Source: Spirochaeta sp.
GTDB taxonomy: Bacteria > Spirochaetota > Spirochaetia > DSM-27196 > Alkalispirochaetaceae
Length of the DNA stretch: 5,944 nt
Assembly: GCA_027859055.1 (NCBI GenBank)
Contig: JAQIBO010000271.1
Span: forward strand, 1 to 5,944
Direction: 5' to 3'
The position numbers and the translations under genes are program-made. Shown piece after piece: positions 1 to 5,266 of this stretch. The notes beneath the pieces were generated by a model. That model was given only the letters and a program-made list of their open reading frames with translations. It made no database searches and had not been told where the DNA came from. Position 1 is the stretch's first letter. Every line of letters begins with the position of its first letter.

Positions 1-28
1 GTGGTGAGGTAGATTGGGTGTGGGGCAT
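1..28 (-). CDS. Possible 5' end of a leftward gene, cut by the window edge
   Basis: On the minus strand an ATG at 28-26 is preceded by AAGGAG (40-35) at a spacing of six bases, which is a near-ideal ribosome binding site. The nine codons visible before the edge read MPHTQSTSP without a stop. This is too little to name a product. The placement would make 29-296 a divergent promoter region between this gene and the rightward antitoxin at 297. The alternative is that the site is a chance by-product of the inverted repeat at 23-74, read as a terminator of a gene coming from the left. Confidence 0.4.
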
Positions 29-74
29 ACGTAACTCCTTCGAATGATTTGGTTGTTATCCGAAGGGTATGCCC
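23..74. repeat. Long imperfect inverted repeat covering a start codon and ribosome site
   Basis: GGGCATAC (23-30) is the exact reverse complement of GTATGCCC (67-74), and directly inside it CCTTCG (37-42) pairs with CGAAGG (61-66). A six-base bulge (31-36) lies on one side only, and the loop is 18 bases (43-60). On the minus strand the 3' arm contains the ATG at 28-26 and the AAGG of the Shine-Dalgarno, so folding would hide both. On the plus strand the repeat is followed by a T-rich run (75-86) and could act as a terminator, although the large loop and bulge are unusual for one. The pairing is directly visible; the role is inferred. Confidence 0.6.
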
Positions 75-280
75 TTTTCCTTTTTCTATCCACCAAGTTT
101 TATAGTATCCCAACTCAAACGTGCCGGTGCTGCAACGTGATCCGGCGCTCCGTAAATATACAGTTTCACTCCTCCTACCAGGTATTATCAGCACAGTCTT
201 ATAATTCTTGACGACGTGAGTAGGGTGTGATCTCCTAATTGAAGATTCCGGCATTGCAGTCGTGTATGTCGGTAAACGGG
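75..280. other. Intergenic stretch, probable divergent control region
   Basis: No convincing coding frame is seen on either strand. A TATAAT hexamer lies at 200-205 but has no good -35 at 16-18 bases. TTGACG at 208-213 has no matching -10. A small GC-rich hairpin (GCCGG 123-127 with CCGGC 142-146) is present. Transcription of the gene at 297 presumably starts in here, but the promoter cannot be fixed from sequence alone. Confidence 0.35.
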
Positions 281-287
281 AGGAGGT
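281..287 (+). promoter_or_regulatory. Strong Shine-Dalgarno AGGAGGT for the small antitoxin
   Basis: AGGAGGT is a full match to the anti-Shine-Dalgarno of 16S rRNA and stands nine bases before the ATG at 297. It fixes the start of the short gene and shows that this was a translated gene rather than a chance frame. Confidence 0.75.
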
Positions 288-296
288 GTACAAACT

Positions 297-466
297 ATGG
301 GAGTGAAATCCGTCCGATTTAACGCCGATGAGGAAAAGGCGTTAAACGTATTAACACAAACGCTCCGTATGGACACGTCCGCCGTTATAAAAAGGCACTT
401 TGGGATTTATACGAAGAAATGCAGGATCGCGGCGATCGCGGCACGCACATCACTCACGATGAATGA
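297..466 (+). pseudogene. Ribbon-helix-helix-like antitoxin, broken by a one-base frameshift
   Basis: The first 32 codons read as a short beta strand (VKSVRFN) followed by helices (DEEKALNVLTQTL and a TSAVIK segment), the layout of a MetJ/Arc-type antitoxin. After the five-A run at 389-393 the open frame turns into unrelated residues and runs to 533, over the antisense gene. In the -1 frame the family-like helix continues as KALWDLYEEMQDR and stops at 464-466, giving a 56-residue protein. A sixth A in the run would restore it. This could be a true mutation, a homopolymer read error, or -1 slippage on AAA before the often rare AGG codon. No partner toxin follows on this strand, because a convergent gene ends one base downstream. 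The RHH assignment rests on pattern only, and the DNA-binding and antitoxin role is inferred. Confidence 0.6.
425..442 (+). repeat. Perfect tandem 9-bp duplication (GATCGCGGC x2)
   Basis: Positions 425-433 and 434-442 are identical and sit near the 3' end of the broken antitoxin, encoding DRG-DRG in the restored frame. Being a multiple of three, the duplication does not disturb the frame. Its junction creates GCGATCGC at 432-439. Confidence 0.8.
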
Positions 467-467
467 A

Positions 468-680
468 TTATTGATTCGCTTTTTGTTGTCGTTTGATAAT
501 CGCCGCCATGTGCCGGAGTGCGTCGTTTACTGAGTCGTGGTCGGGAAAGTACTCAACCACGTCCGGGTCTAACACGACGACGTTTGTTCCATCCCGATAT
601 CTTTCGATGTACTTGCCGCGTACCCCATCGGAGAAATCGTACACGCTCTGCATTTCCTGGTCATCGTGTGCGTTCTTCAT
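468..680 (-). CDS. Small antitoxin-like protein paired with the BrnT-like toxin
   Basis: This is a 70-residue protein starting at the ATG at 680-678 (MKNAHDD). It overlaps the end of the BrnT-like gene by 20 bases on the same strand, in the toxin-first order usual for BrnT/BrnA pairs. It contains YDFSDGVRGKYIERY (residues 14-28), GTNVVVLDPDV (31-41) and FPDHDSVNDALR (45-56), then a basic tail. This pattern recurs in small proteins beside toxin genes; I read it as a short strand plus helices able to bind toxin and operator DNA, but it is not classical BrnA. A GTG at 716 could extend it by 12 residues, but the ATG fits the family start better. The likely job is to neutralise the toxin encoded just upstream and to repress the pair. 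Family resemblance is fairly clear; the antitoxin function is inferred from position. Confidence 0.6.
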   Translation of the reverse strand: MKNAHDDQEMQSVYDFSDGVRGKYIERYRDGTNVVVLDPDVVEYFPDHDSVNDALRHMAAIIKRQQKANQ

Positions 681-930
681 AGTTTCGTCTTTCACTCCCT
701 GTCGCAATTCGTGCACTGATTATGCGCACACGATCATTACGATCAGTGTGTACCACTATCAATAGTCTACCCCGATGGGATTGACCGATCAACACGAATC
801 GGTTTTCGTCGGTCGAATGAAGGGGATCTTGGATTGTTATCGATAAGACGTCGCCAAATGCGCTGCTTGCCTCATCGAACGTCACACCGTGTTTGATTTC
901 ATTTGAAACTACAGTAGTAATGATGGTCAA
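661..930 (-). CDS. brnT: BrnT-family ribonuclease toxin, with non-matching N-terminus
   Basis: From residue 9 on, this 89-residue protein follows the BrnT pattern: SNEIKHGVTFDEASSAF (9-25), a D-x-H element (DPLHS, 35-39), RFVLIGQSHRGRLLIVVH (44-61), then RVRIISARIAT (67-77) and the E-R-x-x-Y-E end (80-86). BrnT proteins are RelE-like ribonucleases that stop translation and are held by BrnA. Family members normally open with a strand carrying F-E-W-D and a following lysine. Here those positions read TIITTVV, with no such motif in the frame further upstream. The only available start is TTG at 930-928, which overlaps the stop of the HsdR-like fragment as TTGA. The 5' end thus looks replaced at a recombination junction, and the toxin may be weak or inactive. 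The next gene overlaps its end and is the likely antitoxin. Confidence 0.65.
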   Translation of the reverse strand: MTIITTVVSNEIKHGVTFDEASSAFGDVLSITIQDPLHSTDENRFVLIGQSHRGRLLIVVHTDRNDRVRIISARIATGSERRNYEERTR

Positions 931-1226
931 TTGCCGGCGTTCGCCTGGCCAAAACTCGCGCTTGTGAGGAGGCGCAGGATGAGGCGGGCAAAATCGCGGC
1001 CGGCTTTTTCGTTGTCCAGGATCTGGAGGGAGAGTTTTTCGTGGTCGGTCATGCTGTCCAGGACGGCGTCTTCTACCCGTTTGGGAAAGAGGCCGTGCAT
1101 GACCTGTTCGGTGCTGTGGTTGTTGACCTGGGCCATTGTCTCTTCGTCGCGGCTGACGCGGTCGGCGATGACGCGGTATCGTTTGGCTATCCGATACGAT
1201 GTTTTCCGGAAAAAGGTGGTACCCAA
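927..1226 (-). pseudogene. C-terminal fragment of an HsdR-like restriction subunit
   Basis: From about residue 16 the reading is RYRVIADRVSRDEETMAQV, then a segment with N-x-S-T-E-Q-V-M, L-F-P-K-R-V-E-D-A-V-L-D-S and a closing F-A-R-L-I-L-R-L-L helix. This resembles the helical C-terminal end found in some HsdR subfamilies, different from the tail of the intact hsdR in this window. The codons in that part strongly favour C or G in the third position (CGC, GTC, ATC, GCC), so it was a real gene. Upstream of about 1185 this codon bias disappears although the frame stays open to 1340, and no ATG is present; the formal start would be TTG at 1226-1224. I conclude that the 5' nine-tenths of an hsdR gene have been lost. 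It points away from the intact hsdR. The homology call is from memory of the family and is moderate. Confidence 0.45.
1202..1213. repeat. Perfect 12-bp palindrome TTTTCCGGAAAA
   Basis: The twelve bases are fully self-complementary with no spacer. They lie about 130 bases before the hsdR start, close to where the HsdR-like fragment loses its coding signature. The site could be an operator for a dimeric regulator, or chance. Confidence 0.4.
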
Positions 1227-1342
1227 TCGCCGGGGGGAAACAGTAGTGTTACAATCGGTTCGGGTTTTTATGAAATTGTGGGAAATCCAAAAAAGCTTCG
1301 CTTCTTCGCTACGACTGATACGAGGATGGAGAGTCGGTAACT
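1227..1342. promoter_or_regulatory. Probable hsdR promoter/leader region
   Basis: No coding signal is seen here. The hsdR promoter is expected in this gap, but no clear -35/-10 pair is visible; TTACAA (1249-1254) with TATGAA (1269-1274) is spaced only 14 bases. GGAGAG at 1328-1333 is the Shine-Dalgarno of hsdR, nine bases before its ATG. No LexA box of the CTGT-N8-ACAG type was found. Confidence 0.35.
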
Positions 1343-4114
1343 ATGACCGAACAACAGCTTGAACAATTACTGATCGACAAACTGACCGAGCTCAAATATA
1401 CTCATCGCCCGGATATTCGTGACCGCGCCGCCCTCGAAGCCAACTTCCGTAAGCACTTCCAGGCGCTTAACCGCGTACAGCTCACCGATGGCGAGTTCAA
1501 GCGCCTTCATGACGAGATCGTGACCCCCGACGTCTTCACCGCGGCGACCCTGCTTCGTGAGATCAATGATTTCACCCGAGACGACGGCACCCCGCTCAAC
1601 TACACGCTCGTCAACATCAAGGACTGGTGCAAAAACACCTTTGAGGTCGTCAACCAGCTCCGCATCAACACCGAATATAGCCATCACCGATACGATGTGA
1701 TGCTACTGATCAACGGCATCCCCGCCGTCCAGATCGAACTCAAGACGCTCGGCATCAGCCCCCGCCGGGCGATGCAGCAGATCGTCGAGTACAAGAAAGA
1801 CCCCGGCAATGGCTATACCAAGACATTGCTCTGTTTCGTTCAGCTCTTTATCGTCTCTAACCAGACCGAGACCTACTACTTCGCCAACAACAATGACCGC
1901 CACTTCGCATTCGACGCTGCGGAAAACTTCCTGCCCATTTATCAGCACGCCGACGAAGACAACACCAAGATCACTCGCCTCGACGACTTCGCAGAATCAT
2001 TTCTGCCCAAGTGCGCACTCGGCACGACCATCAGCCGCGACATGGTCCTCGTCGCTTCCGAGCAGAAGATGCTCATGATGCGCCCCTATCAGATTTACGC
2101 CGTCAAGGCCATCGACCAGTGCATCCGCGAAAACCGCGGCAACGGCTATATCTGGCACACTACCGGATCGGGCAAGACGCTTACCTCCTTCAAGGCCTCC
2201 ACGCTTCTCAAGCTTAACTCCGACATCCACAAGTGCCTGTTCGTCGTCGATCGCAAGGACCTCGACCGCCAGACCCGTGAAGAGTTTAACCGCTTTCAGG
2301 AAGGCTGTGTGGAAGCGAACACCAACACCGCCGCGCTGGACCGCCGCCTTGTCTCTGATGACTACGCCGACAAGGTCATCGTCACCACCATTCAAAAGCT
2401 CGGCCTGGCCCTCGACGAAACCAGTAAATACAACAAGCAGGACGGGAAGAACGGCCGGAATAATGACAAGGCCACCTTCAAAGAGCGCCTCCAACCGCTC
2501 AGCGACAAGCGCATGGTCTTTATCTTTGATGAGTGCCACCGTTCGCAGTTCGGCCAGACCCACCAGATCATCAGAAAATTCTTTCCCAGGGCGCAGCTTT
2601 TCGGCTTCACCGGTACACCGATCTTCGAGGATAATGCCACGCTTCGGCAGATCGACGGCGATATCGCCACGCTCAGGACAACCCGGGACCTCTTCCAGAG
2701 CGAGTTGCACGCCTACACCATTACCCACGCCATTGAAGATAAAAACGTCCTCCGCTTTCATGTCGATTATTTCAAACCCGATGGCGACGACGCACCCAAG
2801 GCGGGGCAGACGATGACAAAGAAGGCCATCGTTGACGCCGTCCTTTCCAAGCACGACGCCGCCACCGGCGCACGTCGCTTCAACGCGCTTTTTGCCACCG
2901 CTTCGATCAACGACGCCATTGAGTACCACGAGCTTTTCAAGCAAATCCAGGCCGAGCGGCAGGAGGCAGATCCCGACTTTGTCCCCCTCAAGATCGCCGC
3001 CGTCTTCTCCCCGCCTGCGGAAGGGAACAAGGATGTCCGGCAGCTCCAGGAAGACCTGCCCCAGGAGCTCGAAGACAACCGGCAGGAACCGGACAAGAAA
3101 AAGGAAGCCCTAAAGGCCATCATCGCCGACTACAATGTTCGATATGCCACCAACCACTCCATCGGCGAGTTTGACGCCTACTACCAGGACATACAGAAAC
3201 GTATAAAGGACCAGCAATACCCCAACCGCGATCTGCCCGGGAAGGGCGCCGAGAAGATAGACATCACCATCGTGGTCGACATGCTCCTGACCGGTTTCGA
3301 TTCCAAATACCTCAATACCCTGTACGTCGATAAAAATCTCAAGCACCACGGTCTGATCCAGGCGTTCAGCCGCACCAACCGCGTCCTCAACTCAACCAAG
3401 CCGTACGGTCATATCCTCGATTTCCGCGGCCAGCGGGATAACGTCGATGAAGCCATCACTTTATTCTCCGGCGTACGGGCCGAACTGGCGAAAGAAATCT
3501 GGCTTGTCGACAAAGCCCCCGTTGTCATCGAACGACTGAAGGCCGCCAGACAGGAACTGGACGAGTTTTTCCAGTCTCATGGTCTGGAGGCGATGCCGGA
3601 GGCCGTACCCAACCTCAAGGGCGATGATGCCCGCGCCGCCTTCGTGAGGCATTTTAAAGAGATACAGCGCCTCACTACCCAGCTTGACCAGTACACCGAC
3701 CTCACCGACGATCAACGCGAAGAGATCGAGCAGACGCTTGCAAGAGACGACGCCCGCGCCTTTCGCGGCGTCTATATCGAAACTGCCAAACGTCTCAAAG
3801 CCAAGCAGGACAAAGCCGGCGGCGATGCTCGCGGTTTTAACGAAGGGGTCCACGAGCCTTCAGGGGAGTTCGAACGTGAAACGATTGACCAGCTCGATTT
3901 CGAGTTCGTCCTCTTCGCCTCGGCGGACATTGACTACGATTACATTATGAACCTGATCGCCCGTTTCAGCGGGCAGGCGCCCGACCAGCAGGAGATGAGT
4001 CGCGAACAGCTTATCCGCCTCATCCGCTCGGACGCCAAGTTCATGGATGAACTCGAAGAGATCACCGAGTACGTCCGCACGCTCGAAATCGGCAAGCCCC
4101 TCACCGAGGATTAG
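1343..4114 (+). CDS. hsdR: Type I restriction subunit HsdR (EcoR124I-like), main part, ends at in-frame TAG
   Basis: This 923-residue product is the endonuclease and DNA-translocating motor of a type I R-M complex, which cuts unmodified DNA far from its recognition site. The nuclease centre is D118 with E132-x-K134, followed by the QxxxY element Q146...Y150. Helicase motifs follow: Walker A HTTGSGKT (272-279, K278), motif Ia FVVDRKDLDRQT (300-311), VTTIQKL (347-353), DECH (396-399), FGFTGTPIF (420-428), DMLLTGFDS (646-654) and HGLIQAFSRTNR (669-680). Several of these match EcoR124I (type IC) closely. After motif VI comes a charged helical region. The ATG at 1343 has GGAGAG nine bases upstream. 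The protein stops at TAG (4112-4114), about 95 residues short of the roughly 1000-1040 usual for the family, and the missing tail is encoded directly after. In EcoR124I the C-terminal helical domain contacts the methyltransferase core, so the truncated form could be catalytically competent but poor in assembly. Confidence 0.93.
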   Translation: MTEQQLEQLLIDKLTELKYTHRPDIRDRAALEANFRKHFQALNRVQLTDGEFKRLHDEIVTPDVFTAATLLREINDFTRDDGTPLNYTLVNIKDWCKNTFEVVNQLRINTEYSHHRYDVMLLINGIPAVQIELKTLGISPRRAMQQIVEYKKDPGNGYTKTLLCFVQLFIVSNQTETYYFANNNDRHFAFDAAENFLPIYQHADEDNTKITRLDDFAESFLPKCALGTTISRDMVLVASEQKMLMMRPYQIYAVKAIDQCIRENRGNGYIWHTTGSGKTLTSFKASTLLKLNSDIHKCLFVVDRKDLDRQTREEFNRFQEGCVEANTNTAALDRRLVSDDYADKVIVTTIQKLGLALDETSKYNKQDGKNGRNNDKATFKERLQPLSDKRMVFIFDECHRSQFGQTHQIIRKFFPRAQLFGFTGTPIFEDNATLRQIDGDIATLRTTRDLFQSELHAYTITHAIEDKNVLRFHVDYFKPDGDDAPKAGQTMTKKAIVDAVLSKHDAATGARRFNALFATASINDAIEYHELFKQIQAERQEADPDFVPLKIAAVFSPPAEGNKDVRQLQEDLPQELEDNRQEPDKKKEALKAIIADYNVRYATNHSIGEFDAYYQDIQKRIKDQQYPNRDLPGKGAEKIDITIVVDMLLTGFDSKYLNTLYVDKNLKHHGLIQAFSRTNRVLNSTKPYGHILDFRGQRDNVDEAITLFSGVRAELAKEIWLVDKAPVVIERLKAARQELDEFFQSHGLEAMPEAVPNLKGDDARAAFVRHFKEIQRLTTQLDQYTDLTDDQREEIEQTLARDDARAFRGVYIETAKRLKAKQDKAGGDARGFNEGVHEPSGEFERETIDQLDFEFVLFASADIDYDYIMNLIARFSGQAPDQQEMSREQLIRLIRSDAKFMDELEEITEYVRTLEIGKPLTED
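4112..4114 (+). other. In-frame amber codon splitting hsdR
   Basis: The codons read ACC GAG GAT TAG GTG CGC GCC GGT TAC. Both sides belong to HsdR in the same frame (LTED before, RAGY after). Relatives commonly have a glutamate-rich TEE/DE-x-RAGY stretch here, so one change GAG to TAG explains it. Among the stops seen in the window, the other genes end in TAA or TGA. Possible meanings are a nonsense mutation, readthrough or suppression, an organism reading TAG as sense, or a sequencing error. Confidence 0.85.
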
Positions 4115-4402
4115 GTGCGCGCCGGTTACCAAAGTTTCAAAGATGAGCGCCATGCGGCCGAACTCGTCGCCGTCGCCGACAGGCACGGTCTGACAAACGA
4201 GGCGCTGCAAGCATTTGTGGATGACATCCTTGAGCGCATGATCTTTGATGGTGAAGAGCTCACCGATCTGTTGGAGCCCCTGGATCTGCGTTGGCGTGAG
4301 CGTCGCGAGAAGGAACTGGCGCTTATGGAGGACCTGGTGCCGCTGCTGAAGAAACGCGCCGGCGGGCGGTCGATTTCGGGGTTAAATGCGTATGAGCAAT
4401 AA
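4115..4402 (+). CDS. hsdR: C-terminal domain of HsdR, downstream of the amber codon
   Basis: These 95 codons continue the frame of the gene before them without any gap and end in TAA. The content is typical of the HsdR tail: RAGYQSFKDER, an all-helical stretch with HGLTNEALQAFVDDILERM, then ELTDLLEPLDLRWRERRE-KELALMEDLVPLLKK, closing with GGRSISGLNAYEQ. Joined through the stop the protein would be 1019 residues, normal for the family. The first codon is GTG, and GAGGA (4106-4110) lies four bases before it, inside the end of the upstream gene, so reinitiation after the TAG could produce this domain as a separate polypeptide. Role by homology: the helical domain that docks the motor on the methyltransferase core. 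Codon use is unchanged from the upstream part and no further stops have accumulated, so the break looks recent or tolerated. Confidence 0.8.
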   Translation: MRAGYQSFKDERHAAELVAVADRHGLTNEALQAFVDDILERMIFDGEELTDLLEPLDLRWRERREKELALMEDLVPLLKKRAGGRSISGLNAYEQ

Positions 4403-4409
4403 TTCCAAT

Positions 4410-4414
4410 GGAGG
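4410..4414 (+). promoter_or_regulatory. Shine-Dalgarno GGAGG of dinD
   Basis: GGAGG stands six bases before the ATG at 4421 and sets the start. It lies in the 18-base gap after the hsdR stop, which is too short for a separate terminator and holds no LexA-type box, so dinD is probably co-transcribed with hsdR. Confidence 0.7.
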
Positions 4415-4420
4415 CATTCT

Positions 4421-5266
4421 ATGGAAAGCAATCAGATTCTCGCAATGACCGAAACATTTGAGGGCCACGCCCAGCAGACGGAAAACGGGGTGGAATACTG
4501 GCTGGCACGTGATCTTCAAATGCTATTGGGTTACACGGAGTGGCGCAATTTCCTCAGGATTATCGGGAAGGCGGAGACGGCCTGTGAAGTCTCGGGACAT
4601 CTGGTCTCAGATCATTTTGTTGACGTTAACAAAATGATCGAGCTCGGTAATGGGTGGCAGCGAGAGATTGAGGATGTGATGCTCACCCGCTACGCCTGCT
4701 ACCTCATCGCCCAGAACGGCGACCCGCGAAAGTCGGAGATTGCCTTTGCCCAAACCTATTTCGCAGTCCAGACCCGCAAGGCTGAGCTCATTGAGCAGCG
4801 GCTGCTGGAAGCCGAGCGTGTTTCCGCCCGTAAAAAACTATCCGGCACCGAAAAAGAGCTTTCCCAGGTCATTTTCGAGCAAACCGGGGGAAACCAAAAC
4901 TTTGCCCTGATCCGCAGTAAGGGGGATCAGGCGCTCTTTGGTAAAAGCACGCAGGCCATGAAAGCCCATTGGCGCGTGCCGGACAAACGTCCGCTGGCTG
5001 ACTTTGCTCCGACAATCATCCTGAAGGCCAAGGACTTCTCTACCGAGATTACTATCCACAACGCCCGCGAGCACCAAATGCAAAGCGAGCGGCAGATTTC
5101 CAACGAGCACATCACCAACAACCAGGCCGTCCGCGATACGCTGCTGAGTCGGGGCATTCGGCCCGAAGCCCTGCCCCCCGCCGAGGATGTTAAAAAGGTC
5201 GAGCGTCGCCTGACGTCAGAAGAAAAGAAGGTGTTGAAGAATCCGGACCGGTTGGATAATACATGA
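4421..5266 (+). CDS. dinD: DNA damage-inducible protein D (DinD) family
   Basis: This 281-residue protein matches the DinD layout and length (E. coli DinD is about 274). Visible landmarks are the BRO-N-like front VEYWLARDLQMLLGYTEWRNF (residues 24-44), SGHLVSDHF (58-66), LTRYACYLIAQNGDPRK (88-104), QTYFAVQTRKAEL (111-123), a charged helix (124-150), the FALIRSKGDQALFG segment (161-174) and the tail ending in GIRPEALPPAEDVKKVERR (245-263). E. coli dinD is LexA-controlled and its product acts against RecA filaments. Whether this homologue does so is not shown here, and no SOS box is visible just upstream. DinD-type genes often sit as passengers inside type I R-M loci, where a link between restriction breaks and RecA is attractive but unproven. 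It follows hsdR by 18 bases and overlaps hsdS by ATGA, so the genes form one operon and hsdS translation is coupled to it. Confidence 0.88.
   Translation: MESNQILAMTETFEGHAQQTENGVEYWLARDLQMLLGYTEWRNFLRIIGKAETACEVSGHLVSDHFVDVNKMIELGNGWQREIEDVMLTRYACYLIAQNGDPRKSEIAFAQTYFAVQTRKAELIEQRLLEAERVSARKKLSGTEKELSQVIFEQTGGNQNFALIRSKGDQALFGKSTQAMKAHWRVPDKRPLADFAPTIILKAKDFSTEITIHNAREHQMQSERQISNEHITNNQAVRDTLLSRGIRPEALPPAEDVKKVERRLTSEEKKVLKNPDRLDNT

Noticed and set aside
3..47. Plus-strand frame ending at 47 as the tail of an upstream gene
   Set aside because: Only 14 codons are visible, they match nothing I know, and the frame would run into the inverted repeat. It cannot be supported without sequence to the left.
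23..74. Integron attC-like site
   Set aside because: The inverted repeat lacks the GTTRRRY/RYYYAAC core pairs needed for an attC site.
200..213. TATAAT and TTGACG as promoter elements
   Set aside because: Each looks like a consensus hexamer, but neither has a partner at the right distance and they are in the wrong order relative to each other.
432..439. GCGATCGC, the HIP1 palindrome abundant in cyanobacteria
   Set aside because: It arises at the junction of the tandem 9-bp repeat and I saw no other copy in the window, so it is not evidence for a cyanobacterial host.
1290..1306. Minus-strand hairpin AAGC-GAA-GCTT followed by Ts as a terminator
   Set aside because: The stem has only four firm pairs, the T run is short, and there is no upstream minus-strand gene it would clearly serve.
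931..1362. Long plus-strand open frame opposite the HsdR-like fragment
   Set aside because: Its translation is rich in R, S and W with no family resemblance, and the codon bias belongs to the minus strand. It is the antisense shadow.
1997..2944. 315-codon minus-strand open frame inside hsdR
   Set aside because: It is long only because the GC-rich hsdR codons leave few stops on the other strand. The plus strand carries clear helicase motifs throughout.
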